Shown here: positions 47,429-57,015 of the stretch, one piece after another | Position numbering within the stretch: position 1 is the first letter of the stretch | How the letters are laid out: each line of letters begins with the position of its first letter | Source: an uncultured Bacteroidales bacterium | Lineage (GTDB): Bacteria; Bacteroidota; Bacteroidia; Bacteroidales; UBA932 | Length of the DNA: 64,000 bases | Direction: 5' to 3' | NCBI GenBank assembly: GCA_945948555.1 | Contig: CAMFBM010000011.1 | Location: forward strand, 1-64,000 | The notes under the pieces: generated by a model | What the model saw: only the letters and a program-made list of their open reading frames with translations | Told to the model about the DNA's origin: nothing | The model's database searches: none | Translations under genes and position numbers: made by a program

Positions 47429-48589
47429 TCAGTATCTGTACCTGATGTTGAATCCGAAGGAAACGTAGGGGTTGAAGTCGCTTCCAAGGCGGCTTTCAAG
47501 GAGTTTGATGGCCCTCTCTTTCATCCCTTTCTTGAATCTGTCGGAGTTTCTTACATATTCAATCAGTTCAGGGATCTGTTCGGCACGAATCATTGTGATG
47601 GTCGGCTTGAGCACGAAACTTACCGGCATATACACTCCGTTCCCCGCATCACGGGCTTCGCAGCGGAGAACTTCCCCTTCGGCCGTGTACATCTGGACTT
47701 TGAGAATCCCCCAGTCCTGTTCAACTACGTGGACAGTTGCCTTCACCCTTTCTTTGGGGTCGTTCCATTCAAGGACATCCACAAGATGTTCTCCGTATTC
47801 ATAGGTCCCGACGAGGTCGAAATGATGGTCATTGGAGAATTTCTGCCCCCAGTTGGTGGTCTCCCCGTAGATGATCTCGAAGAGATTGACCAACTTGAAA
47901 AGGGACATAATGTCTTCCTGAACGTTTTCCGGAAGTTCGGGGTCATCGCAATGGATTTTCTGATTGTAATCTTTTGCCTTTCCCTTCTTCACGTCCCTTG
48001 TGAGGGTAACCCGGGCTGACAAATCGTCATTCTTGAGGCAGTATCTGACAAGTGCGCCATATCCTTTCATCGCTGCGGCGAACTTGACCATTCCTATCAT
48101 TCCCTTGGAAACCACCCCGGCAATCAGCGGAATCTCGTGCGTTGCCACGTCATAACTGATGTCGGCGCTGTAGTCCATCTGCTTTTTCCGGTTCCCTTTT
48201 GCAGTCTCCCACATTTTGGAGAGGATGAACTGCGACGGGTCCATTCCTTCAGGTGTCACGTATGCAGCTGTCAGCATCAGCTCCTGCGGTTCAAGGATTA
48301 TGTCTTCAATGTGAATTGTGTCGGAAGATTCGGGAATATCCCTGTAAACCGTTCTGTATCCGATTCTGGAAAACTCAACTCTGACATTCCTGGGGAAATT
48401 CCCCAGTTCAAGATGGAAATTACCCTGCTCGTCAGTCAGCGCGCCAGTTCCGATGGCCTGGCAATAGACCATAACATAGTCCCCGGGCACCGTTGTCGTG
48501 TCTTTCAGGAAAACCCTCCCTCTGAAATCTCTGCCTGAGATGCTGGCCGACAAGACCATCAGGCTCAGAAAAATGGCGAATCTTTTCAT
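47429..48589 (-). CDS. Carboxypeptidase-like regulatory domain protein, conserved hypothetical
   Basis: Signal peptide; FRGRVFLKDTTTVPGDYVMVYCQAIGTGALTDEQGNFHLEL. Confidence 0.75.
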   Translation of the reverse strand: MKRFAIFLSLMVLSASISGRDFRGRVFLKDTTTVPGDYVMVYCQAIGTGALTDEQGNFHLELGNFPRNVRVEFSRIGYRTVYRDIPESSDTIHIEDIILEPQELMLTAAYVTPEGMDPSQFILSKMWETAKGNRKKQMDYSADISYDVATHEIPLIAGVVSKGMIGMVKFAAAMKGYGALVRYCLKNDDLSARVTLTRDVKKGKAKDYNQKIHCDDPELPENVQEDIMSLFKLVNLFEIIYGETTNWGQKFSNDHHFDLVGTYEYGEHLVDVLEWNDPKERVKATVHVVEQDWGILKVQMYTAEGEVLRCEARDAGNGVYMPVSFVLKPTITMIRAEQIPELIEYVRNSDRFKKGMKERAIKLLESRLGSDFNPYVSFGFNIRYRY

Positions 48590-48656
48590 TGTGTCTCGTT
48601 GTCAAATATTGACCGGGATTGCAATAATACGATTTTTGTGCCACAAAACAAACAAT

Positions 48657-48683
48657 CCCGGACAGACTGGATGCCTGTCCGGG
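48657..48683 (-). terminator. Terminator-like hairpin, copy 1 of an identical pair
   Basis: CCCGGACAG-ACTGGATGC-CTGTCCGGG, 24 bp beyond the stop of the 48707-50470 gene. Confidence 0.8.
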
Positions 48684-48706
48684 AAAATCAAGTACATCGG
48701 TGAATG

Positions 48707-50470
48707 CTATCGGAATCTTACTCTCAGCCATTCGGACGGGATGTCGGAGGATTCCCCCTCCAGTTCCTCCCATTGCCTTGGATGCTTTTCTTTTGATTTC
48801 TCCTTGTACCAGCGTGCTATGTGTATTCCGGCTTCTTCTCCTCTGCGGGGACTTCCTCCAAGAAATTCCCATGGGATGGCAACTTGTGCTGAATATCCCG
48901 TGTCTGTGTCTGCATCATCGTTTATGGTCCCGCACAGCTTAATCTCACTGGTCTGACCGGTGTGGATGATGTGCCAGGAATTACCCTCCAGAATGGAGAC
49001 TTCGTATTTCCCAGAAGGACAGACTGCCGTTTTGTAGACATCCTCTCCCCTTGAGATGAGGATGACGGATGCATCGGAGTTCTCCACCGTGAATGCCGTC
49101 AACTTGTCAGTCAGATACCAGGTGTCGAAAATGAATGCGCTGTCGGTGTAGTTGAAGTCGTAGAATACGCTTGAAGAGGACTTCTTGCCGAGGAACCAGT
49201 GCCCTTCAGGACTGAACTCTTCCAGCGGTGTGAGAGGCTCAGAACCCTTGCGGATTTCCTTTGCCCTGTTGACCCTACCTGTCATCAGGTGAATCCGTCC
49301 TCTTTTTGTTTCTCCGTCCTTGTAGCCTTCCTGTCCTGTTATTATGACTTTGTCATCCCCGACATAGTCCACGGAACCCCAGACGCAGTTGAAACCGTGG
49401 ACGGCATGGGAAAAATTGTCCGCATTACGGTCCCCGACAAGCAGCCAGGAACCGCTTTCTCCTTTGTAGAGTCCTCCGGAAAGCAGAAGTACTTCCCCGG
49501 ATGGAAGTTTGCCTATGTAAGGACCATAGGCCACAAGGTCTTTGTTGGCCTGTTTTTTCTGAGGATAGGCCGGACCGCCTTCGCGGAGAATTGCCTCTGT
49601 GTCAAGCCTCCAGTTTTCCTCCCCGGTCGTCTTGACAATGACCGGGGTCTGGTCCACGACATATTTCCCGCTCCAGACTTCAAGGCTCATCGCAATGGAA
49701 CCGTCATCCAGGATGACTGCCGTCGGCATCCCGTCATATCCGAACCTGTCGTCAACGGTGTATGAAATCAGTTCATTGTCATTGATGTCGCATTCCTCCT
49801 TTCCCTGCCAGGTCTTTCCTCCGTCGAATGATCTTATCAGGACCGTGCGTGGACAGGACAGCCCGTCCACCACATTCTGGCTTGAGGTAATGTACATCTG
49901 GATTTCCCCGGAAGGCAGCTGGAGAAGAGCCGGTTCCCAGCATCTCCCCCTGTACACCGAACGCCCGGAATCCCAGGTCAGACCTTTGTCATTGCTGACG
50001 GTTATCCCAATCCCGCAGTTCACATTGGTGTTGGGAATGTCGTTGTATCCCTTCTTGTAACGCCATTGGTAGGCAAGCATCAGTCTTCCGTCCTGCAGTT
50101 CGATGAAGTCAGGATTGACATAGACTTTCTCATCTTCCCCTACGGAGGAGACTGCTGGTTCCCGCTGGAGAATCCTCTTTGCCGGACTCCAGGTCTTCCC
50201 GTCATCCACGCTGCGCATCACATAGAGGTCCCAGCCGTAGAAGTCGTTCATAAAGGAAAGCAGCAGACTTCCGTCGGAGAGCCTTTTCACCCTTGGGTAG
50301 TAGAGGTTGGCCTCCATTTCGTCCTCCCCTTCGACAGGCACTTCGGAAATGATTCTGTGGCTGTTCCCGTCAAGACTGATTCTGACGTTGATGTCCCCGT
50401 GCCCACCGTTACGGCAGCATCCGCAGGAAAGGGCTGCCGTCACCATCAGACAAGTAAATATCTTTTTCAT
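48707..50470 (-). CDS. Sialidase-like (Asp-box/BNR repeat) lipoprotein
   Basis: Asp-boxes SVDDGKTWS, SNDKGLTWD, SFDGGKTWQ; N-terminal lipobox-like ALSCGCC. Confidence 0.82.
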   Translation of the reverse strand: MKKIFTCLMVTAALSCGCCRNGGHGDINVRISLDGNSHRIISEVPVEGEDEMEANLYYPRVKRLSDGSLLLSFMNDFYGWDLYVMRSVDDGKTWSPAKRILQREPAVSSVGEDEKVYVNPDFIELQDGRLMLAYQWRYKKGYNDIPNTNVNCGIGITVSNDKGLTWDSGRSVYRGRCWEPALLQLPSGEIQMYITSSQNVVDGLSCPRTVLIRSFDGGKTWQGKEECDINDNELISYTVDDRFGYDGMPTAVILDDGSIAMSLEVWSGKYVVDQTPVIVKTTGEENWRLDTEAILREGGPAYPQKKQANKDLVAYGPYIGKLPSGEVLLLSGGLYKGESGSWLLVGDRNADNFSHAVHGFNCVWGSVDYVGDDKVIITGQEGYKDGETKRGRIHLMTGRVNRAKEIRKGSEPLTPLEEFSPEGHWFLGKKSSSSVFYDFNYTDSAFIFDTWYLTDKLTAFTVENSDASVILISRGEDVYKTAVCPSGKYEVSILEGNSWHIIHTGQTSEIKLCGTINDDADTDTGYSAQVAIPWEFLGGSPRRGEEAGIHIARWYKEKSKEKHPRQWEELEGESSDIPSEWLRVRFR

Positions 50471-53400
50471 CTCATTTTGTTTTTCAGCATTTCATTCGCC
50501 CAGAGGTGGTCAGGCTTCAGTGTCTTCACCTTTTTGAACAGTCTGCGTGCCTTGCACCTGTGTCCGAGACCGAGTTCTCCGAGCGCACGGGTGTAATATG
50601 CTTCCGCATTGATTGCCTCGACTGTCCTTCCGGTTGTTCCCTCGGCACCGTAGAAATTGACGAACTGGGTCACCACTCCGGCCTTTCCGTCTGCCACCAT
50701 AGCCTTAAGGAGGGCTTTTGCCTCGGCCTTCCTGCCGATTTTCTTCATCGCGAGCGCCGTCCAGTATCTGTAGTCCTTGCTGCCTTTAAGATTGTAGTCC
50801 TGGTCTGCAGCGAGGGTGTAATGCCTTTGGGCCTCCTCCTTCTCTCCGAGGATTTCGTAAGCCTCTCCGAGGAAGTAGTTTATCTGAGCATCGTGGGTTG
50901 CCCTCTCGTCAACGAGGAAGACCTGGTGGTTTTCCGGATATGTGAATGCTTTCTTGTACAGGGCTATGGCATCCCGGGTGAGTCCTTCCCTGATCTTTGC
51001 CTTTCCTGCAAGCAGGAGTGCATCCACAAAAGTGTCGTGGAAATTGGCCACACCCTCTCTCGTAGGGAAATAGCATTTGTCAAGAAGTTCAAGGACATAG
51101 TCGTAGTCTCCCATATATGTTCCGGTGACAACCTCCTGTGCGATAGGGTAATATCTTTTTACCGCCGTGTTGTGGTGCCCTTTCAGGATTTCATATCTCT
51201 CACTTACCGGGAATCCACCGGCCTCAAGGACCTGATCACATTCCTCCAGATAGAGGGCAGCGTCCGGATTCAGTTCGATGGCTTTCCTGTAGCAGGCCGC
51301 GGCCGCTGTGTAATCTTTGGTGTGCAGCCAGTTCGCCCATCCGAGATTTCTCCAGGCAAGATCATCCTGAGGATTCATCTCCACGCACTTGCTCCATTCC
51401 TCCATAGCCCTGTCAGGCTGGATGTTGTAGAGCAGGTTACCGAGGTAGTAATAAGGCCTTTCGGATTCAGGACAGACCTCCATTGCCTTCTTGAGAACAT
51501 CAATTGTTTCAAGTCTGAACGGAGCGCAGTAATCCACAGGCAGTGCGAGTGCATCCGCAAAGTATTTCTCTTCCGAGGTCAGATAGCCCAGGTTGAGTTT
51601 CACGGTAGGGTAGGCCACTCGCGAGTCAATATCCCTGAGCAATTCCACTGCATCGTCCCTGAACCCGTTGTGAAGGTATTGAAGGGCCAGTTCAAGATAG
51701 GACTCGGGCTGCTCTCTCATGAATTTGCGGAATGCTTCGGCTGAGGCTGTCTCCCTTGTGGCGTACGCGTTCATCGGGTCTTCCTCAAGTACCCTTCTGA
51801 AACATTCTTTTGCCTGGGCTGTCTTTCCGAGAGATTTCAGAATCGAACCCTTGAGGTTGATGGCGGTGTAGTTGCGTCCGTTGTAGGCAATCGCCTCGTC
51901 TGCTCTCTCAAGTGCTGACTCCGGGTCTCCGTCCTCAACGTACATCTGAGCCAGCTGGGTATTTGCCCCGGAATTGTAAGTGTAGTTCCAGGTTGCACGG
52001 TAGAGGGTGTCGTAGGCAGCTTCCCTCTTGCCGGTCAGTTTGAGAATCAGTCCGAGATTGTACAGGGCTTCGGCATCCTTCGGACGGGTGTAGTCTTTGG
52101 TCTGCCTTCTGATGGCGGTCCGCAGATAACTCTCCGCCTTGGCATATTCTCCCCTCAACCGGTAGTAAACTCCCATCTGGGTGTTGGCCCTGGTGTCGCC
52201 CGGATCGCGTCTGAGGACTTCCTCGAAGTAATCCACAGGGTTGACGAAAGGATTGTGGAACTGGAGATTGCGCAGTCCAACAAGGAAACATTCCTCCGTG
52301 TTCTCTATCTGACCTGGAAGCAGAGGCCTTTCGACAATCTCCGGAAGGGGAGCTGTCGGATCCTTGACGAGAGGTGTGTAGGATGCCACTACTTTACCGT
52401 TCCCGTCCGTAAGAGTCAGGGTGAGTTCCTCCTCCCTCACATCTGCATCGGTGACTGCCTCTGCCACAATCGGTGAGGCAGGGGAGAGAAGTGCCTTGCG
52501 GCTGAAAATTTCCTTTCCGCCCCTGCTGAGGGTGAGAACGGCCCCCGGAATCTCCTCCGAGGCGTTTGCCCCGATGAAGACCTTGCCTGCAGAGGTGATT
52601 TCCATATTCAGGGCAGCCCTGCGGTTTCCTGCCTTGACACCCTTGATGTCCCTCAGTCCGTACCAGTATTGGCTGAACTGTTTGGTCTCGTATGGAAAAT
52701 TCCAGTTGTAGTCCGGCTGGTTGTCGGAATATGCACCGACCATCAGTTCACAGTAGTGTCCGGAGTTGTCGGTAAGTATTTTGGTGTCCCATTCACTGTT
52801 CGGACCCCAAAGCCAGAACTTTCCGCCCTTGTTGATGTTGTGGTTCCCGGCAAGCATGGTCCCCGCGTTCCTTCCGTGGTCGTAGCCTGCGACGAAATCC
52901 GCCTTCTGGTCGTGGATGAACATCGAGTTACTCATATAATGGTTCTTCCACCAGCTGGCGTCTATCCCGTCCGCGTAGAAGTCCATATCATTGAAAGGCT
53001 CGTGTGTCACAGGCCAGTGGGCAAACCAGTTCTTGCAGTGGAAGGTCACAAATTCGGTGCACTGCGGGAAGCAGATCTGGTAGTTCTCGTCCACGAGGGT
53101 GGAGACATTCGACCAGTAGAGCATCGAGTTGTTGTTGAATGTGGAGTTTATCAGCCTTCCGCTTATTTCGATTACGGACTTTTTCGGATGAAGGGTTATA
53201 CCGATGGCCCACTGCATCCTGTGCCGGTACTCGGTTTCACCAATCCATATTGTCTTGGAACCGTCGTCCGAGGTCTCTATTTTCCAGTCGCAGGGGATAT
53301 GACTGGTCTGTCGGTGATGGTGGAAGGCATTCCATTCCACTCCTCCGCTTATCCAGGCACCCGTCATTCCCACGTTCGCCGGTTTCACCACCTCATTGTG

Positions 53401-53739
53401 GTAAAATATGTCGTAGCCGTTGGTCTTGTCCACGGCATAAAGGAGCCTTCCTCCTATTTCAGGAAGGACGCACAGTTTTACATATTCATTTTCGAGATAC
53501 AGACAATCGTATGTCACGTCTTTCTTCACCCTCGTCATATTGTCGTTGAGGGGATATGGATAAACGCTTCTCTTTGCCCTTTGGTAAGACCAGTCACGTT
53601 CGAAAACAGGGGCTTTCTCCGCCGGATCAAGGAGATATGTCGGCATTGTGATTGTTCCCTCGTATGCCTTGACTTCCTGTGCTGAGGCGGCAAGAGGAAC
53701 CAGAGCCGTCAAAATGGTTGATAGAAGAATTTTTTTCAT
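50467..53739 (-). CDS. DUF5107-like plus TPR domain protein (1090 aa, secreted)
   Basis: Signal peptide; N-terminal beta-rich region (LYLENEYVKLCVLPEIGGRLLYAVDKTNGYDIFYHNEVVKPANVGMTGAWISGGVEWNA) and many C-terminal TPRs. Confidence 0.82.
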   Translation of the reverse strand: MKKILLSTILTALVPLAASAQEVKAYEGTITMPTYLLDPAEKAPVFERDWSYQRAKRSVYPYPLNDNMTRVKKDVTYDCLYLENEYVKLCVLPEIGGRLLYAVDKTNGYDIFYHNEVVKPANVGMTGAWISGGVEWNAFHHHRQTSHIPCDWKIETSDDGSKTIWIGETEYRHRMQWAIGITLHPKKSVIEISGRLINSTFNNNSMLYWSNVSTLVDENYQICFPQCTEFVTFHCKNWFAHWPVTHEPFNDMDFYADGIDASWWKNHYMSNSMFIHDQKADFVAGYDHGRNAGTMLAGNHNINKGGKFWLWGPNSEWDTKILTDNSGHYCELMVGAYSDNQPDYNWNFPYETKQFSQYWYGLRDIKGVKAGNRRAALNMEITSAGKVFIGANASEEIPGAVLTLSRGGKEIFSRKALLSPASPIVAEAVTDADVREEELTLTLTDGNGKVVASYTPLVKDPTAPLPEIVERPLLPGQIENTEECFLVGLRNLQFHNPFVNPVDYFEEVLRRDPGDTRANTQMGVYYRLRGEYAKAESYLRTAIRRQTKDYTRPKDAEALYNLGLILKLTGKREAAYDTLYRATWNYTYNSGANTQLAQMYVEDGDPESALERADEAIAYNGRNYTAINLKGSILKSLGKTAQAKECFRRVLEEDPMNAYATRETASAEAFRKFMREQPESYLELALQYLHNGFRDDAVELLRDIDSRVAYPTVKLNLGYLTSEEKYFADALALPVDYCAPFRLETIDVLKKAMEVCPESERPYYYLGNLLYNIQPDRAMEEWSKCVEMNPQDDLAWRNLGWANWLHTKDYTAAAACYRKAIELNPDAALYLEECDQVLEAGGFPVSERYEILKGHHNTAVKRYYPIAQEVVTGTYMGDYDYVLELLDKCYFPTREGVANFHDTFVDALLLAGKAKIREGLTRDAIALYKKAFTYPENHQVFLVDERATHDAQINYFLGEAYEILGEKEEAQRHYTLAADQDYNLKGSKDYRYWTALAMKKIGRKAEAKALLKAMVADGKAGVVTQFVNFYGAEGTTGRTVEAINAEAYYTRALGELGLGHRCKARRLFKKVKTLKPDHLWANEMLKNKMR

Positions 53740-54040
53740 ATATATAAATTAGTTGATATTCCAGGTAAAGGCATTGACTCCGGGACAAAATTAAAAAGGA
53801 CCGTTCTCCCGTGTCAAAAGAAAAGAATCAAATAACACAAAAAAACGGTCAGTTTATTTTTGTACTTCCCTCAGGCGCCTTGCAGCATCGTCAGAGCTGT
53901 TTTCCGGCAACCCATTCCGTCGGAGTTAAAGCAGCATTCCTGAGGCAAAGGTTGACAGCCAGATTTTTCCTTTGTCCAAACCCAGATGCCGGAGTCCTTG
54001 TCCTCAAACAGACCCTCAATCTCGTCGTTGGCAAAAAAAT

Positions 54041-54067
54041 CCCGGACAGACTGGATGCCTGTCCGGG
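54041..54067 (-). terminator. Terminator-like hairpin, copy 2 of an identical pair
   Basis: Same 27 nt as 48657-48683; 24 bp beyond the stop of the 54091 gene; T-run on the minus strand (GGGATTTTTTT). Confidence 0.85.
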
Positions 54068-54090
54068 AAAATTGCAGAAATGCGTTTGGT

Positions 54091-55368
54091 TTACTTTGCT
54101 TTTTTGAATGTTGCTATGATGGCCGTAGGGGCGTATAACGTTGCCACAGGTTTTTCTGTTCCGTACATTTCATAAACAAGCAATAATTCCGGCATAAATG
54201 ATTTGGAAGTGTGGTCGAATACGTGCAGCTCGAGGAGTTTCTCTCCGTTGTCTCCGTCAATGATCCTGGCTCCGATGTAGCCTTCTTTGTCCTCGCTCTT
54301 CTCCGTTGCCGAGAAATACCTGTTCACATTGTCAAGGACAAAGGATTGAACGGTAGTTTGGTCCCTGAAAGTTTCTTCAAGTCCGCTATGGTAGGTAACT
54401 TCTGCATTTTTGGTAATGTTTGCTTCTCCGATGAAATAGTCTTTGAAAGAAGATTCAAATGATGGTTTGAAGAGACCGGTCTCAAGATCAATTTCAAAGG
54501 AGTCTTTTGCATTCAGCACAGGGAGTAAATCATATTTACTACATCCGGTAGAATAGGCCTCCTCAAAGAAAGTCTTGTCAGTAAGCAACTCATTGATAAC
54601 CCATTTTCCACCCAGCATATTCCAGTAGGAGCCGAGAACCTCGATAGTAGTCGATATATACTGGCCTCCTGAGTATTTCCCGTTCAGGGTAATGTCGAGG
54701 ACGATTGTCTTGTTTCCTTCCACTGTCTCTGAACCGATGTATTCCAGTTCAACGGAACCTGAACTTTTCATAGGCTCAATCACTATAGCCTTTTTGTCGT
54801 TCTTGAACTTGAAGTCGGTTCCTTCCACTGCGGTTGATTTCTCAGTGTTGACACTCACGGCAATCTCATCTCCGTTCTGCAGAGGGAGAAGGGTACTGCC
54901 GTCAGCAGTGAGGACATCCGCTGAAATGACCGCTGCTGCAGTCAGAATACCTCTCTTGCTTGAGAATGAAATCACTCCGACAGGTCCGCTGAGGGCAAAC
55001 TCACTTGTGATATATTTACCTGCAGTAAAACCTTCAGGCAGCTCAAGAGATGCCTTGACTGTCTTTTTGCTCGTGTAGTCAACAGGAGTGACAACGATGG
55101 ATGTGACAGGTGAAGCACCGCCAATGACGAATGCCTCTGCAGAGACAGTGTAATCGGTTCCTTTCACTGCGTCACCGGCGAATTTAACAGGAACTGTGAC
55201 TGCTTCTGTCCCGGTGTAATCAGAAGCTGAAATGCTGAGTACGGAAGTCCCGTCCACCGTGGTCGGAACAGCTGTCTCAAAAGAAACTGAAGGCAGTGTT
55301 GCGCTGTCCTTCTTGCATCCCGCGAGCAATGTCATCGCGGCCAATGCCAAAACATAGAATTTCTTCAT
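54091..55368 (-). CDS. SusCD-associated surface lipoprotein (hypothetical)
   Basis: Lipobox LLAGCKKD; repeated beta-sandwich-like segments; downstream of susD homologue. Confidence 0.75.
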   Translation of the reverse strand: MKKFYVLALAAMTLLAGCKKDSATLPSVSFETAVPTTVDGTSVLSISASDYTGTEAVTVPVKFAGDAVKGTDYTVSAEAFVIGGASPVTSIVVTPVDYTSKKTVKASLELPEGFTAGKYITSEFALSGPVGVISFSSKRGILTAAAVISADVLTADGSTLLPLQNGDEIAVSVNTEKSTAVEGTDFKFKNDKKAIVIEPMKSSGSVELEYIGSETVEGNKTIVLDITLNGKYSGGQYISTTIEVLGSYWNMLGGKWVINELLTDKTFFEEAYSTGCSKYDLLPVLNAKDSFEIDLETGLFKPSFESSFKDYFIGEANITKNAEVTYHSGLEETFRDQTTVQSFVLDNVNRYFSATEKSEDKEGYIGARIIDGDNGEKLLELHVFDHTSKSFMPELLLVYEMYGTEKPVATLYAPTAIIATFKKAK

Positions 55369-55399
55369 AATGAATAATGTTAGTTAGGGAAAAATATTA

Positions 55400-55615
55400 T
55401 CAATTTGATGCGGGTGCTTTAGTCGCCTGCTCATATTCATCTTCGAGGGCCTGTAAATATTCCCGATCCTCCGTCGTGAGAGGAACGGGGTCAGGCAGAA
55501 TAAATTCCGTTGCATATCCCTCATTCAAAGGAGGGAGTTCATTGTAGTTGTTGCAGGAAACCAGGGATGTCAGGAGAACAAGAACCGCTGATGCCGCAAT
55601 TGTAAAATTCTTCAT
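55400..55615 (-). CDS. Small lipoprotein (71 aa)
   Basis: Lipobox TSLVSCNN; between susD homologue and surface lipoprotein, same strand. Confidence 0.65.
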   Translation of the reverse strand: MKNFTIAASAVLVLLTSLVSCNNYNELPPLNEGYATEFILPDPVPLTTEDREYLQALEDEYEQATKAPASN

Positions 55616-55620
55616 ATCTT

Positions 55621-57012
55621 TTACTTTGTCTTTTCGTATCCTTCATTCTGCACAAGACCCTTCACCAGCTCGATGTCATTGATCGGCAGCGGGAAGGTGT
55701 ACATAAATTTCATTGTGGTGTATTTGCTGCCCTGCTTGGCAGTCCAGAATTCCGGACGCCCGTTGCGCTTGAGTTCATACCACCTGTCTCCTTCCATAAA
55801 AAGCTCTTTCCGCCTTTCGCATAGGATTGCATAAAGCAGGGGAGTGAGCTCATTCCCCAAAGCATCCGATTTGACAAGGTCATCGTGGTCAACCTGTGGA
55901 AGGTTAGCCTTCGTGTAGTCTGCCACGCCTGTGATTCTGTTTCTTCTCAACTCGTTCAAGGCGGCAAGTGCACCTTCGCTATCCCCCGTGTGGTAAAGAC
56001 TCTCTGCAAGAATGCACTGCATCTCCGCACTCCTCAGGCAGGCAAAGACGTTCTTAGTGAATGTCCTTTTGTGGTTGAAACTCAGACTGTATCTGACATC
56101 CTGGTCCTTTTCGGCGAAAAGATCCACGAAACGTTTGCTGACAGGACGGGATGCAGTGTATTTCTTCGCCCCATTGTAGGACAGACGGTCGCTGCTGTCA
56201 AGCAGCAGACAGCTTTTCAGGAGAATGTTGCCAGTCTTTGCCGTTTCGGATGCGAGCATCTGCGTGTAGGCGTTTCCTGAAAGCAACGGATAGGTCTGAA
56301 GGACTTCCCTCGCATATTTTGCGGCGTTGGCATAGTCTCCAATCCAGAAATAAAGTCTTGCAAGGTAACCTTTCATTACATCGCTGTTGAACCGGAGCAC
56401 CGGGTCGCTGATGTCGTAGGAGATGGCTTTCAGAAAGTCTGATTCCGCCTGTGCGGCCGTTTGTCCTGCAGTGCTTCTGAGAGGCTTGGCTTCCATATCG
56501 AATTCCGTTACAATCGGCACTCCCGGGATGTCCGGCTTCCTGCAGCAGGGCTCGCAGAAATCCCTCAGCAGATTGTACCAGCAGATTCCCCTCAGGGCGT
56601 ATGCCGTTCCGAGAATGTCCTTGCCGAGTCTGGTGTCCCTTTCCTCAAGATAGCCTATTGTGATGTTGCAGTCGCGTATGACCTCGTAAAGATTGCTGTA
56701 GAGACTTTGCTTTTTTGACAGGTCCGCCCCTATATACACCGGGATATAATTTCCGTCCGGGTAGGAGGTGAGATTGGCTTCCAGATTGTCCGCATAACAT
56801 TCCAGGTCGCACACCGATGAAATGTTTCCCACGATTGTTTCCTCTCCGTGGTCAATTTTGTCAAGATGATGGTGCAGCAATGCGGAGAATTCTTCCGCAC
56901 TTTGAGGTATGGTCTTTCCGTACGGCTTGATATCCAGATATTTGGTACAGGACAGACATAGCCCGGCCGTCAGGAGGGCCGCAGAGATGTATATATATCG
57001 TAAATATTTCAT
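55621..57012 (-). CDS. RagB/SusD family nutrient uptake outer membrane protein
   Basis: Lipobox CLSCTKYLDIKPYGKTIPQSAEEF; ALRGICWYNLLRDFC; ERRKELFMEGDRWYELKR. Confidence 0.95.
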   Translation of the reverse strand: MKYLRYIYISAALLTAGLCLSCTKYLDIKPYGKTIPQSAEEFSALLHHHLDKIDHGEETIVGNISSVCDLECYADNLEANLTSYPDGNYIPVYIGADLSKKQSLYSNLYEVIRDCNITIGYLEERDTRLGKDILGTAYALRGICWYNLLRDFCEPCCRKPDIPGVPIVTEFDMEAKPLRSTAGQTAAQAESDFLKAISYDISDPVLRFNSDVMKGYLARLYFWIGDYANAAKYAREVLQTYPLLSGNAYTQMLASETAKTGNILLKSCLLLDSSDRLSYNGAKKYTASRPVSKRFVDLFAEKDQDVRYSLSFNHKRTFTKNVFACLRSAEMQCILAESLYHTGDSEGALAALNELRRNRITGVADYTKANLPQVDHDDLVKSDALGNELTPLLYAILCERRKELFMEGDRWYELKRNGRPEFWTAKQGSKYTTMKFMYTFPLPINDIELVKGLVQNEGYEKTK

Positions 57013-57015
57013 AGA

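Noticed and set aside
50506-51744. 412-aa plus-strand ORF antisense to the TPR gene
   Set aside because: Antisense to a convincing TPR protein; no recognisable domains and Val/Cys/His-rich composition typical of reverse reading of GC-biased codons.
52669-53685. 338-aa plus-strand ORF
   Set aside because: Fully antisense to the DUF5107/TPR CDS; no motif support.
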